A DNA stretch of 64,000 nucleotides from Dictyobacter arantiisoli (GTDB lineage: Bacteria; Chloroflexota; Ktedonobacteria; Ktedonobacterales; Ktedonobacteraceae): contig NZ_BIXY01000032.1 of NCBI RefSeq assembly GCF_008326305.1, positions 1 through 64,000 of the forward strand, given 5' to 3'. Positions 52,707 through 61,413 of the stretch are shown here, piece after piece (position 1 is the stretch's first letter; every line of letters starts with the position of its first letter). Position numbers and translations under genes: made by a program. A model generated the notes under the pieces. It saw only the letters and a list, made by a program, of their open reading frames with translations, had not been told where the DNA came from and ran no database searches.

Positions 52707-53744
52707 CTATTTATGTACTATGACCACTTTGGTAGCGCGATTCTTGCGCAGAGTGATCGTATCCAGAGCGTCTTGAAAATCGTCCAGGGAGAAGCGGTGT
52801 GAGATGAGCGGGGCCAGTTGTAGCGAGCCGTTACTGAACAATTGGACCGCCTCGCTCCAGGCTGCCGAGTTGGCACCAAACACAGCCTGAAGCGCTAATT
52901 GCTTTAGAATAAAAATGTCATTGGAGACGCTTAAAGGCGCACCCGAGGCTTCAAGGCTGCTTAAGAGGACGGTGCCACCACGTTTGACAGAGAAGCAGGC
53001 CTCTTCAACGGCCTGTACATGGCCTGTACCTTCAAAAACGAGGTCTGCTCCGTGTCTACTTGTCAGTTCGTTAATGATTGTCTGTGAGTCCTCACGGCTC
53101 ATATTGATGGCATGGTTGGCCCCAAATTGACGGGCCAGTTCCAGGCGCTCTTCCCGAAAACCCAGGACAATCATTACTTTGGGACTATACAAGCGCGCCA
53201 TCTGGACAGCAATCAGGCTGATTGGTCCATCACCAACGATGACAATAATATCGCCAGGTTGGGGCGCTGTATGCTGAAAAGCATGGGCGACGACAGCCGT
53301 TAGCTCTAACAGTGCCGCTTCCTCAAAAGAAGCATTTTCAGGCAAGATATGTACCTGTCGAGCAGGAACGGCTACATACTCAGCCAGGCCGCCGGGACGC
53401 GTAAAACCGATCTCATCATAGCCAACCTCACAGAGATTGGTACGTCCGGCACGACAATTGCGACATACGCCACAACTCACCAGACTCTCCACCACCACTC
53501 TGGCTCCCGGTGTAATCTGCTGTACGAGATCACCAACAACCACGACCTCACCAGACCATTCATGTCCCGGAGTCACAGGATAGCGCACATATTCAGCGGC
53601 ACGCTTCCCCTGATAGAGGGCGACATCGCTTTCACACAGACCGACGACTCGCGCGCGTACCAATACTTCATCAGGACGGATCGTTGGCCGTTCCAACTCG
53701 GTCACTTCAGCCCAATTTGGCTTCGTAATTATCACGGACTTCAT
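52707..53744 (-). CDS. Zinc-dependent alcohol dehydrogenase (MDR family)
   Basis: 345 residues. Catalytic zinc residues in GLCESD (Cys) and GHEWSG (His-Glu). The structural zinc cysteines are C-GVC-RNC-xxxxxxxC (SCGVCRNCRAGRTNLC). The NAD(P) fold has GDGPISLIAVQMA. Likely a sorbitol/threonine dehydrogenase-like enzyme; the substrate is unknown. Start ATG 53744 with a weak AAAGG site. About 240 bases upstream of ptsI on the same strand. Confidence 0.92.
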   Translation of the reverse strand: MKSVIITKPNWAEVTELERPTIRPDEVLVRARVVGLCESDVALYQGKRAAEYVRYPVTPGHEWSGEVVVVGDLVQQITPGARVVVESLVSCGVCRNCRAGRTNLCEVGYDEIGFTRPGGLAEYVAVPARQVHILPENASFEEAALLELTAVVAHAFQHTAPQPGDIIVIVGDGPISLIAVQMARLYSPKVMIVLGFREERLELARQFGANHAINMSREDSQTIINELTSRHGADLVFEGTGHVQAVEEACFSVKRGGTVLLSSLEASGAPLSVSNDIFILKQLALQAVFGANSAAWSEAVQLFSNGSLQLAPLISHRFSLDDFQDALDTITLRKNRATKVVIVHK

Positions 53745-53854
53745 ACAGTAGCAAACCTTTCCATGGTAGCGATTGAGGACGCTGCGATGGTTATATCCCA
53801 TCGCAGCGATTGAAACATTGAGATATTATACACTGTAGAAAGCGTACGCTCGCT

Positions 53855-54667
53855 TTATAATCTGGCATTGCGAAACTGTTGCCAGAGACGTCGCGCCAGT
53901 TGCGTCGCATCGCGCTGTAAGCCATAGCGCGCGACATATTTACAGATATTGTCGATATCGCGTTCTAACAGGGTATAAGCGTGCGAGTTAAAACGTGGAT
54001 CAACCGCCTGCGGGAAATCAATCACGGTGATTTGACCCTGCCAGTAGAGAATGTTGTAAGGTGAAAGGTCACCATGGATGATGTTTTTGGACAACCATAA
54101 CTCAATATTATCCATTAAAAGTTCGAACACGGGATAAACCTCGTGCGGTGCCAGGGTGACATGCTGTAAGGCTGCCGCTGGCTCCTGTTCCGCACCCAGA
54201 TACTCCATCAGGATCGCATGGCTGCTCTGAGCAATCGGTCTGGGGGTGGTTGCGCCAGCGGCATGCAGGACGGTCAGGGTGGCAAATTCATGCCCGACCC
54301 ACATGGCAAACTGTCCGTCACGGCCTACACGCGACTTATTTTTGATCGCCCGACGCAGATGTTGATCCGTTACAACACGCCCGTCTTGATAGACGGAATC
54401 GTTCTTAAAGCCACGATTATTGCGCGAACGATAGACTTTGGCCGCCAGATAGGGTACACCCTGCGACGGATGAGCCCGACAACAATAGACCGTCGCCTCT
54501 TTTCCGCTCTTCACGACATGGATAATTTCAGTAATCAAGCCATCAGCAAAGAAGCTATCCAGTGTCTCCTCCAGAGGATCACGCTGCTGCTCCTGTTCCT
54601 CTAATGCCAGCAAAGCCTCAAATTCTTCCTGCTCGTCCGATAAACGGAATTGTTTTCGCTTAGACAA
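53855..54667 (-). CDS. RIO-type serine/threonine kinase
   Basis: 270 residues. RIO1-like kinase core: VVKSGKEATVYCCRAHP (ATP site, Lys), AAKVYRSRNNRGFKNDSVYQ, catalytic IIHGDLSPYNILYW and metal-binding VIDFPQAVDPRFNSHA. RIO kinases function in ribosome maturation in archaea and eukaryotes. Bacterial members are rarer and their substrate is unknown. The start is a TTG at 54667, supported by AAAGGAG 13 bases upstream. No ATG lies nearby in frame. Upstream there are two terminators and a leader peptide gene. Confidence 0.92.
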   Translation of the reverse strand: MSKRKQFRLSDEQEEFEALLALEEQEQQRDPLEETLDSFFADGLITEIIHVVKSGKEATVYCCRAHPSQGVPYLAAKVYRSRNNRGFKNDSVYQDGRVVTDQHLRRAIKNKSRVGRDGQFAMWVGHEFATLTVLHAAGATTPRPIAQSSHAILMEYLGAEQEPAAALQHVTLAPHEVYPVFELLMDNIELWLSKNIIHGDLSPYNILYWQGQITVIDFPQAVDPRFNSHAYTLLERDIDNICKYVARYGLQRDATQLARRLWQQFRNARL

Positions 54668-54753
54668 AAATCATTACTCCTTTGATAATTGAATTGATGA
54701 CAAACGTTAATGCAGCTAAAAGCAAAAGCACGGACATAAGAATTGTTGTGCAT
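54601..54753 (-). CDS. Possible 50-residue upstream frame overlapping the kinase start
   Basis: ATG 54753 has a very strong site (AGGAGGT, 6-base spacing). The frame runs 67 bases into the kinase gene out of frame. The predicted product is Cys/Asn-rich without family match. A different short frame (54660-54737, MSVLLLLAALTFVINS...) encodes a 25-residue hydrophobic peptide that ends 3 bases before the kinase start. Which, if any, is translated is unclear. Confidence 0.3.
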   Translation of the reverse strand: MHNNSYVRAFAFSCINVCHQFNYQRSNDFCLSENNSVYRTSRKNLRLCWH

Positions 54754-54793
54754 GTGGCACCTCCTATAGATGAATAGATGCAGCATCTAGACA

Positions 54794-54833
54794 ATAAAAA
54801 AAAGGTCACGAGCATCACGCTCATGGCCTTTTG
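54794..54833 (-). terminator. Intrinsic terminator in the RIO kinase leader
   Basis: Minus-strand stem of 13 positions (one mismatch, one wobble; 54801-54813 with 54819-54831) followed by eight T. Confidence 0.75.
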
Positions 54834-54837
54834 ACAC

Positions 54838-54866
54838 AAAAAAAGCCATCTCTCCAGGAGATGACC
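54838..54866 (-). terminator. Second terminator in the RIO kinase leader
   Basis: Minus-strand stem CATCTC/GAGATG (54847-54852, 54858-54863) with a 5-base loop and seven T. Confidence 0.65.
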
Positions 54867-54903
54867 AGTTGTCAGGATTAGCAGGTTATTTCCTACTTAT
54901 ACT

Positions 54904-54978
54904 CTACCCGTGTAGAATACTCCCATACTTGCTACTGTGGCCTTCCCGGAGACGTGATGCAAAAGAAAATGTTTTCAT
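54904..54978 (-). CDS. 24-residue leader peptide
   Basis: ATG 54978 preceded by GAAGGAGAG with good spacing. The peptide is MKTFSFASRLREGHSSKYGS then ILHG and stop. A -10-like TACTTAT lies upstream on the minus strand. It sits before two terminators and the RIO kinase, an arrangement typical of ribosome-mediated attenuation. The peptide has no run of one amino acid, so a sensor for an amino acid is not obvious; sensing of ribosome stalling or an antibiotic is possible. Confidence 0.45.
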   Translation of the reverse strand: MKTFSFASRLREGHSSKYGSILHG

Positions 54979-55282
54979 GATGTCACTCTCCTTCGTGATA
55001 AGTATCAATAAACTGCAAATTCAAAGCCAAACAGTAACTTGAGGTTCTAAAGAGATTATGACAGATCGGGCACACTCTTGTCAATAACCAATGGATGCAA
55101 TTCAGGGCCCGCCGTCCCTCGCACCACTGCTTAAGCATGGTTATATGGTTTGAATAGTGAATAGGACTTTTGCGGCTGATCTATGAGAGTTACAACGCTG
55201 AACTGATAAGGTGCGTATTTCTAACAGTAGAGTCTTTAGCATGTGGATGCTTTATCAACAGGAAGTGAAAGAGAGAATCAAT
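54979..55282. promoter_or_regulatory. Divergent gap, leader peptide / DUF5808 gene
   Basis: Non-coding, should contain both promoters. TTGAAT and a TACTTAT-type -10 on the minus strand fit the leader. Confidence 0.4.
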
Positions 55283-55573
55283 ATGGGCAAGAAGAAACGG
55301 GCTAAGAAAAGCCTGCTTAATGGTTTAGTGGGAACTGCGGTAGTGGTTTTAGCGGGGATGGCAATCTCAGAGCAGTTGCGCCGTCCGGCAGCCGAGCGTA
55401 CCTGGCAGGGAAATATCTTTGGTATCCCCTATAATTTCCGTTTGCCGAATAAAGAACAGCTACAGAACACATTCTGGAATAGCGAAACTTCGCAGGTTCT
55501 GGTACCGCAGAGCTTCGGCATAGGTTGGACAATCAACTTCTATCCCCTTGTCCATCCTAAAACAGTCGCGTAA
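55283..55573 (+). CDS. DUF5808-like small membrane-anchored protein
   Basis: 96 residues from ATG 55283 (AAAGAGAG upstream). Basic start (GKKKRAKK), one membrane segment (about 14-31), then a region ending NSETSQVLVPQSFGIGWTIN, which resembles the DUF5808 motif (fVPk.fG.GWtiNF). Function unknown. A strong terminator follows. Confidence 0.7.
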   Translation: MGKKKRAKKSLLNGLVGTAVVVLAGMAISEQLRRPAAERTWQGNIFGIPYNFRLPNKEQLQNTFWNSETSQVLVPQSFGIGWTINFYPLVHPKTVA

Positions 55574-55586
55574 TATGGATGGTAGG

Positions 55587-55648
55587 AAAAAGAGGGAGGA
55601 TGGATCTCCTGCATTCGCTTGCCATGGAGATCCATCCTCCCTCTTTTT
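55587..55648. terminator. Two-way terminator
   Basis: Perfect 23-bp arms (55587-55609, 55626-55648) flanked by A and T runs, between convergent genes. Confidence 0.85.
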
Positions 55649-55672
55649 TAAAGGATCATTCTTGATCTGCTA

Positions 55673-56596
55673 CTAGAAGAGGATCGCCAATAACAGGGAT
55701 AGGGCAAATACAAGGCCAAAGATAAGCAGGAGTTTAGATGTTTTCTTGATGCCTACCATATAAGCCTGCCGCCGGGTTGCATGGAGGACTGCACGCAGAT
55801 TGGTAAATGCCAGCGGGAAGGTGATCCAGACCAGGAGCGCCAGCCAGGGGAGTAAACCCAGAACGACAAAGAGAGTGACTGCTATATAGCTGCCAAGCAA
55901 CAGAGAGGCATGGAAGCGCTGTCCAAACAGGACACCAAAGCGTACCGGCAAAGTTTTCTTGTTCACAGCCAGATCGTCCTCGTAGTCGCGTGTGTTATTC
56001 ATATTGAGGATGGCAACTTCCAGGAAGCCTATTGGTATGCTGGCAGCAATGGCGCTCCATGACCAGTGATGGATGTGCACATAATATGAACCCCAGGTCA
56101 TTAAGAGACCCATGGCGAGAAAGACCATCACGTCACCCAGGCCGCGATTAGAGAATTTGAAAGGTCTGGCACTGTAGAAGTAGGCAATTAAAATGCCTGC
56201 AACCCCGAAAAGGATAATTTCTGGTCCAACCCAGAACATTAAAATAATACCAAGCAAGGCTGCAATGATAAAACAGCCTATCGCCCCACCTAATACCTGT
56301 CCGGGTGTCATCTCTTTCTTAAAGATCACCGTCGATGCACCGAGCGAACCCGCATGATCCAGACCATAACGATAGTCAAAATATTCATTGAAGTAGTTGG
56401 TGCCTATTTGCAGGAACAGGCACGATAGAAAGGTAGCCAGAAAGATCCAGATATGAAAGGTTCCCTGATAAGCGGCCAATGCGGTTCCAACAAAAACCGG
56501 GGCGACCGTGGCCGTTAAAGTAAATGGGCGGCTCGTTTTGAGCCATGCTCTCCACACAAAGGGCTGCGATGGGGTTGGGGATGCTGCGTCTCTCAT
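55673..56596 (-). CDS. menA: 1,4-dihydroxy-2-naphthoate polyprenyltransferase-like (UbiA family)
   Basis: 307 residues with about eight to nine membrane segments. The first Asp-rich motif region is NYFNEYFDYRYGLDHAGS (NxxxDYxxGxD-type of MenA) and the second is NNTRDYEDDLAVNKKTLPVR. MenA attaches the isoprenoid chain during menaquinone synthesis. Menaquinone fits the nearby cytochrome bd. Start ATG 56596 after GAGAGAAG. Confidence 0.88.
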   Translation of the reverse strand: MRDAASPTPSQPFVWRAWLKTSRPFTLTATVAPVFVGTALAAYQGTFHIWIFLATFLSCLFLQIGTNYFNEYFDYRYGLDHAGSLGASTVIFKKEMTPGQVLGGAIGCFIIAALLGIILMFWVGPEIILFGVAGILIAYFYSARPFKFSNRGLGDVMVFLAMGLLMTWGSYYVHIHHWSWSAIAASIPIGFLEVAILNMNNTRDYEDDLAVNKKTLPVRFGVLFGQRFHASLLLGSYIAVTLFVVLGLLPWLALLVWITFPLAFTNLRAVLHATRRQAYMVGIKKTSKLLLIFGLVFALSLLLAILF

Positions 56597-56754
56597 GTTT
56601 TCTTCTCTCGTATGTACACCAATGGCGGATGGACAACGTCATTTATATGCTTTGTAGTTGATTTATTACCTAATCAAGGATACCAAAAAAATCCGGCTAA
56701 CACAAATTGGCTGGCGCAGAAACAAAGCTTTCCAATTCTCATGCGTGGGGCAGG

Positions 56755-56862
56755 ATGCCAGATCCAATGCCTAATCCTACCTTTCCAGCGCAACAGGTTA
56801 CGCGCTATGGACAAAATGTACTGGTTATCCCTGACTCCGTGGCGTTAGAACTCGTGAAATAA
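56755..56862 (+). CDS. Possible 35-residue small protein
   Basis: Frame MPDPMPNPTFPAQQVTRYGQ then NVLVIPDSVALELVK and stop. The sequence looks protein-like, but the ribosome binding site (GGGG) is poor and the gap is long. It may be a fragment of a longer gene. In-frame TTG at 56707 would extend it. Confidence 0.35.
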   Translation: MPDPMPNPTFPAQQVTRYGQNVLVIPDSVALELVK

Positions 56863-57094
56863 TCGATGCCGACCACTGTAATGGAATACATTCCCTGTAT
56901 TCCCACTAGACAGCCAATCCTGCTATACTGTACTGATTGACTGTACATTGTCTTCACAAACACAATCTAATTTCATAGATATACTACAAAGACAGTACCC
57001 ATTTTCTCAAGATGATGCATCCTGTACTAAGATAGTTCATCGCGCAAGTCTACTTAAAAGCCTGATATGATACAGAAAGAAAGGGTTTCGATAC
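56863..57094. other. Gap before the 57095 gene
   Basis: No gene. Possible -10 (TATACT) at about 56924. Confidence 0.3.
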
Positions 57095-57322
57095 ATGGCT
57101 GATCCAAAAGATACGACGCAAAATGTGCAGGAGCAATACTTCCGCATAACCGATGAAGTGCCAGAAGAGATCTGGTATTGGGCGGCCCTGGCCTCCATCG
57201 TCACCTCGGCGCTCCTGTTTGTATCCAACAAACGAGACTGGAGCATCTTTGTCGGTCAATGGCCTCCTACCTTTTTACTTTTCGGTGTCTTCCATAAAGT
57301 ACTCCGACCACATACTCACTAA
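57095..57322 (+). CDS. Small membrane protein
   Basis: 75 residues: acidic start (MADPKDTTQNVQEQYF), two hydrophobic segments (about 27-42 and 52-65) and end KVLRPHTH. No family recognised. Weak ribosome binding site (AAAGGG). It converges with cydB, sharing a terminator. Confidence 0.6.
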   Translation: MADPKDTTQNVQEQYFRITDEVPEEIWYWAALASIVTSALLFVSNKRDWSIFVGQWPPTFLLFGVFHKVLRPHTH

Positions 57323-57329
57323 AACAGAA

Positions 57330-57372
57330 AGAGAAGAGTTTAGCGTAGATATGCTAAACTCTTCTCTGTTTT
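57330..57372. terminator. Terminator between the 57095 gene and cydB
   Basis: Arms 57330-57344 and 57353-57367, followed by a T run on the plus strand and by A/T on the other. Confidence 0.75.
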
Positions 57373-57427
57373 TGCTCTCCATTCCCCACCAGAAGCATGT
57401 AAGCTAAGATTGTAACGTTTTCCCTTC

Positions 57428-58480
57428 CTACCTGTGCTGGTCCTGCCTCTCCTGCTCCAACTTGCGCAATCCTGGCACCGGATAGGGCAGTTTAAAGACC
57501 GAGAAGAGATAGTAGAGCGACGGCAACAGGATAATCAATCCAATCACAATCCCTACCAGCAGAATCGTAATCACAGCCGGATCATTGGCAGAATTCGCGA
57601 TGGTATAGTTGGGTGGAATAATGTAGGGATACTGAGAGAGTCCCCACGATCCCAATAAGAAAGCCGTTTCAGCGATCATCAGCAAACGGGCAATCCGATA
57701 ATGACGCAAGAACAGTGTGACAGCAGTCGCGACACCAATGATCATTGTCGCAACTACAATCGGGATCGCGCGGGCCAACAGTCCCTGCCAGATTACCGGT
57801 GCCTCTGAGATGGAAAGCAGGAGGCCCAGAGCACCCAGGACAGCGGTCACCGCCCCGGCAATCAAGGCTTTAGAACGATAGGACTCTGTTAATCGCTCGT
57901 CCCCATCATTGTGGGCTTCAACCACCAGATATGTAGCTGCCAGAGTGGCACAGAGTGCAACAGCCATCAAGCCAATTATCACCGCAAAAGGTGTTAGCAT
58001 GCCAGCAATATAATTTGCCCGTGGCACTCCTGTCTTATCGATCAAATCACCACTGGCAACCACCGCTGCCGATACCCCTAGAAAAAAGGGAGTAATCACG
58101 CTCGCGACACTAAACACCTTGCTCCAGGAACGTGCAAACATTCCCGTCTCATTCAACGCATAATAGCGATAGACAAACGCCGCTCCACGTAATACAATCC
58201 CAATCAATACAATAGAAAATGGGAAGAAGAGGGCTATCGAGAGCGCGTAAAACGCATTGGGAAAGACGTTAAACAATCCCACAATCAAGAAGATCAGCCA
58301 GACGTGATTGGCCTCCCAGACCGGGCCAAGGGCATGATTGATCAGTTGATGCTGACGTTTGGCATTATGGCCGACCGCGAACAGGTCCCAGACGCCTGCC
58401 CCAAAGTCGGCCCCGCCCAGTACAGCATAGACAATCAATGCCCACCATAAAACGACCAGGGCAACCAGAGCAACGTTCAT
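57428..58480 (-). CDS. cydB: Cytochrome bd quinol oxidase subunit II
   Basis: 350 residues with about nine membrane segments. GGADFGAGVWDLFA and ALGPVWEANHVWLIFLIVGL are the CydB signatures. Directly abuts cydA (start codon right after the cydA stop). Both form a bd-type terminal oxidase that takes electrons from quinol to oxygen. Confidence 0.95.
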   Translation of the reverse strand: MNVALVALVVLWWALIVYAVLGGADFGAGVWDLFAVGHNAKRQHQLINHALGPVWEANHVWLIFLIVGLFNVFPNAFYALSIALFFPFSIVLIGIVLRGAAFVYRYYALNETGMFARSWSKVFSVASVITPFFLGVSAAVVASGDLIDKTGVPRANYIAGMLTPFAVIIGLMAVALCATLAATYLVVEAHNDGDERLTESYRSKALIAGAVTAVLGALGLLLSISEAPVIWQGLLARAIPIVVATMIIGVATAVTLFLRHYRIARLLMIAETAFLLGSWGLSQYPYIIPPNYTIANSANDPAVITILLVGIVIGLIILLPSLYYLFSVFKLPYPVPGLRKLEQERQDQHR

Positions 58481-59845
58481 TTAAACACCGACCTTTTCTA
58501 TCTCAGGCTCATGCACTTCATAGCCATGCTCAGAGATCGAAACCTGTGGTAAGGGACGGCGGGCAACTTTGAGCAGTAACCAGACTAAAGCAACCCCTAG
58601 AAGAATATAGATGAGCGAAAAGATGACAAAGCTAAGATTGAGTAAAGGAGCAGTTGTTACAGCATCCTTCGTTCGCAGGTAGCCATAGATTGTCCACGGC
58701 TGGCGTCCAATCTCAGTCACCATCCATCCCAGTTCAACCGCCAGGAAAGACAGGGGGCCAGCAATGACAATGCCCAGCAGTAACAGGCGGTTACTCGGCA
58801 TCGTGAACTTCTTCAGCAGGTAATAGCCCCAGAAAAGCAACGCCATCAAGAGCGCAAAGCTTCCGCTCCCTACCATGCCATCAAAGGAGGTATGGACAAT
58901 CTCGGTGTTCGGCCAATCCATACGCGGAAACTGATCCAGACCTTTGACGGTCGCATTGGGATTATAATTTGCCAGGATGCTTAACCCTTTGGGGATCTCT
59001 ATCGCGTATCTGACCTCACCAGTATTGGGATCGGCCAAACCGCCAATCGAGATGGGAGCACCGCTCTGGGTTTTAAAGATACCTTCCATAGCGGCAAACT
59101 TGACAGGCTGATAGACCGATAGGAAACGAGCATTGAAGTCACCACTCACCATCTGTAAGGGTGTCGCCACGACAGCGATCATCATCGCCAGCATCAAGCC
59201 CTTGCGGTAATATTCAGAACGCTTGCCACGAAGATAGGCAAATGCGTAGACAGCGGCCACGCCAAAGCCAGTTGCCACATAGCTAGCCAGAATCATATGT
59301 ACCGTCTCAAATGGCGTGCTAGGGTTAAAGACAGCTTTAAAGGGATTAATATCTACCACTTTCCCATTTTTGATGACAAAGCCAGCCGGTGTGTTCATCC
59401 AGGAATTAGCCGCGACAATAAACCAGGCAGAAAGCATCCCGCTGATCCAGATGGGGAATGAACACAGCCAGTGGGCACGTGGAGAAAGCCGTTCCCAACC
59501 ATAGAGATAGAGTCCCAGGAAAATAGCCTCAACAAAGAAGGCAAATCCCTCTAATAAGAAAGGCAGGCCAACCACCGCACCGGCGAAACGCGTATAGGTC
59601 GGCCAGAGCAATCCCAGTTCAAAAGAGAGGATCGTTCCAGAAACCGCACCAATTGCGAAAAGGATGGCCGCAGCACGCGCCCAACGCCGTGTCAACATCA
59701 TCCAGACAGGATTCTTTGTATACAGAGCAAAACCTTCTGCGATACATAATAGCAGAGGTACTCCAACACCGAGAACAGAGAAGATGATATGAAAGACCAG
59801 CGAGGTACCCATCTGAGCACGGGCTGCGATCAATTCAGGTAACAT
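58481..59845 (-). CDS. cydA: Cytochrome bd quinol oxidase subunit I
   Basis: 454 residues. Haem ligands are expected in FHIIFSVLG (His), FFVEAIFLGLYLYGWER (Glu) and VHMILASY (His), and the W and G residues around QPWTIYGYLRT are present. The Q-loop region (about 260-300) is short, like CydA of Gram-positive and other phyla and unlike the E. coli long loop. Start ATG 59845 after GAGGGATG. Confidence 0.95.
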   Translation of the reverse strand: MLPELIAARAQMGTSLVFHIIFSVLGVGVPLLLCIAEGFALYTKNPVWMMLTRRWARAAAILFAIGAVSGTILSFELGLLWPTYTRFAGAVVGLPFLLEGFAFFVEAIFLGLYLYGWERLSPRAHWLCSFPIWISGMLSAWFIVAANSWMNTPAGFVIKNGKVVDINPFKAVFNPSTPFETVHMILASYVATGFGVAAVYAFAYLRGKRSEYYRKGLMLAMMIAVVATPLQMVSGDFNARFLSVYQPVKFAAMEGIFKTQSGAPISIGGLADPNTGEVRYAIEIPKGLSILANYNPNATVKGLDQFPRMDWPNTEIVHTSFDGMVGSGSFALLMALLFWGYYLLKKFTMPSNRLLLLGIVIAGPLSFLAVELGWMVTEIGRQPWTIYGYLRTKDAVTTAPLLNLSFVIFSLIYILLGVALVWLLLKVARRPLPQVSISEHGYEVHEPEIEKVGV

Positions 59846-60012
59846 AATTGGACATCCCTCATAGCAAAACGCATGGCGCACAGCAAACAGCGTGCTTTAA
59901 CTCCTACATACTTATCTCTTAACACTCATATTCTAGGAGCTTTGTTTCATTACCACAAATTCAACTATAAGAAATTCCCAATCTGGACGTATCATCTTAA
60001 ACAGTGCAGGCA

Positions 60013-60555
60013 TCACTGCCTTGCTGGCAACAAAGTGCGGATATCGGGCCAGCCATAGGCCCTCTCTTCAATCTGCACACCCTCAATTTCAAATGATTGT
60101 GTGCGAAGATATTGTCCACCCAACCGCTCATAAAAGCGACAGGCAGGATTTTCTGTCAGAGCCCAGAGGTACATAGATGTTAGATCGCTCTGCAGCAGGG
60201 TCTCGCTCAATGCCTGGATCAGTCGGCGACCTAAACCATGTCCCTGGGCAGATTCCAGTAAATAGATGGCATAAAGCTCACCTGGATAATCCAATAACGC
60301 ATCACGGGCCGGGCCACCGCTCACAAAACCCACGATCTGCTCATCCTCATTGAGCGCCACCAGCACGGTTTCCCGACTCTCAGGATTATTAAAAATCGTA
60401 TTCCAACTCTGAATACGCTTATCATAGGAAAGCGTATCCAGATAGTGATCAGGGACGATGCCACGATAGGTGCTACGCCAGGAATCGACGTGGACACGCG
60501 CAATCCCAGACACATCTTGTGGGTGCTGTCCATTGACCTGACGAATGGTCTCCAT
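60013..60555 (-). CDS. GNAT-family N-acetyltransferase
   Basis: 180 residues. GNAT fold with the acetyl-CoA loop QGHGLGRRLIQAL, EL YAIYLL strand 4, and NPACRFYERLGG near the end. Target unknown. Start ATG 60555 after GAGGAG. Divergent from the gene at 60627. Confidence 0.9.
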   Translation of the reverse strand: METIRQVNGQHPQDVSGIARVHVDSWRSTYRGIVPDHYLDTLSYDKRIQSWNTIFNNPESRETVLVALNEDEQIVGFVSGGPARDALLDYPGELYAIYLLESAQGHGLGRRLIQALSETLLQSDLTSMYLWALTENPACRFYERLGGQYLRTQSFEIEGVQIEERAYGWPDIRTLLPARQ

Positions 60556-60626
60556 AGCGAACGAATATTTCTCCTCATAGTGTGTGTTATAATCTTCCCA
60601 GATTAACAGAAAGGTTCCGGTAAGGC

Positions 60627-61337
60627 ATGCCGAATACAGAGAGTACAAAGAGTACAGCAGATAAGATACTGACGCGCTTTAAGGGTCTGCGCGCCCAGAT
60701 GCAGACGGATGAAGAGCCCATTCTAGCGCTACCCGCGATCTGGGATAGCGGCAGTAGCCAGCATAGCACAGCCTGCGATGTAATTGTCACCAACCAGCGT
60801 GTGATTGGCTATTATTATCGTGGCTTTCCGCGTGAGCGCATCTTCGTGGAATCCATCGATCTCAATACACTGCGCACCGTGACATGGCGCGATAAGAATT
60901 ATGAGCCTGTGTTCCGCGAAATCATGATCAGCGATGGCGTGCGTAAGATCTATATCCGCACACAACGTCAAAAGAGTCAGCAACTCTATGATACCATCCA
61001 GATCCTTACCGAACATAACGAACTACAAGAGGCACCTGAGATAGCTACAGCATCCAATCCAGATGTAGACACAACAAACCCGCTAGAGACACAAACACAA
61101 AAACAGGGACAGATGATGCAGCATCAAGCGCCTGTCTATGGACGTGAAGAGGTACGCCGCTCGTTTGAAAGCTCATCATTAGGCATGATGCTATTGATCG
61201 TGGGAGGTATCCTGCTGGAGTTTCTGGCAATTATCCTACTCTTTACGACCCATAACGCATCCATCAGCCTTCCACTCTTTATTGCCGGGCTCATCGCAAT
61301 CCTTGCCAACTACTTTACTCGTCGTATGGCAAAATAA
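60627..61337 (+). CDS. PH-like domain membrane protein
   Basis: 236 residues. N-terminal PH-like (bacterial PH/YokE) region with ACDVIVTNQRVIGYYYRGFP and ESIDLNTLRTV, then a polar linker and two membrane segments at the end (about 185-207, 212-228). Function unknown. Weak ribosome binding site GGTTCCGGTAAGGC. Confidence 0.75.
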   Translation: MPNTESTKSTADKILTRFKGLRAQMQTDEEPILALPAIWDSGSSQHSTACDVIVTNQRVIGYYYRGFPRERIFVESIDLNTLRTVTWRDKNYEPVFREIMISDGVRKIYIRTQRQKSQQLYDTIQILTEHNELQEAPEIATASNPDVDTTNPLETQTQKQGQMMQHQAPVYGREEVRRSFESSSLGMMLLIVGGILLEFLAIILLFTTHNASISLPLFIAGLIAILANYFTRRMAK

Positions 61338-61353
61338 GCAGCCGTACAAGAAA

Positions 61354-61385
61354 GCCAACGAGAGAAAAAGATCTCACGTTGGCTG
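61354..61385. terminator. Terminator between convergent genes
   Basis: 13-bp arms with one mismatch (61354-61366, 61373-61385), near the ends of the 60627 gene and the aldo/keto reductase gene. Confidence 0.65.
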
Positions 61386-61413
61386 CTTAAAAACCGCTTC
61401 AGGGATACCTTTC

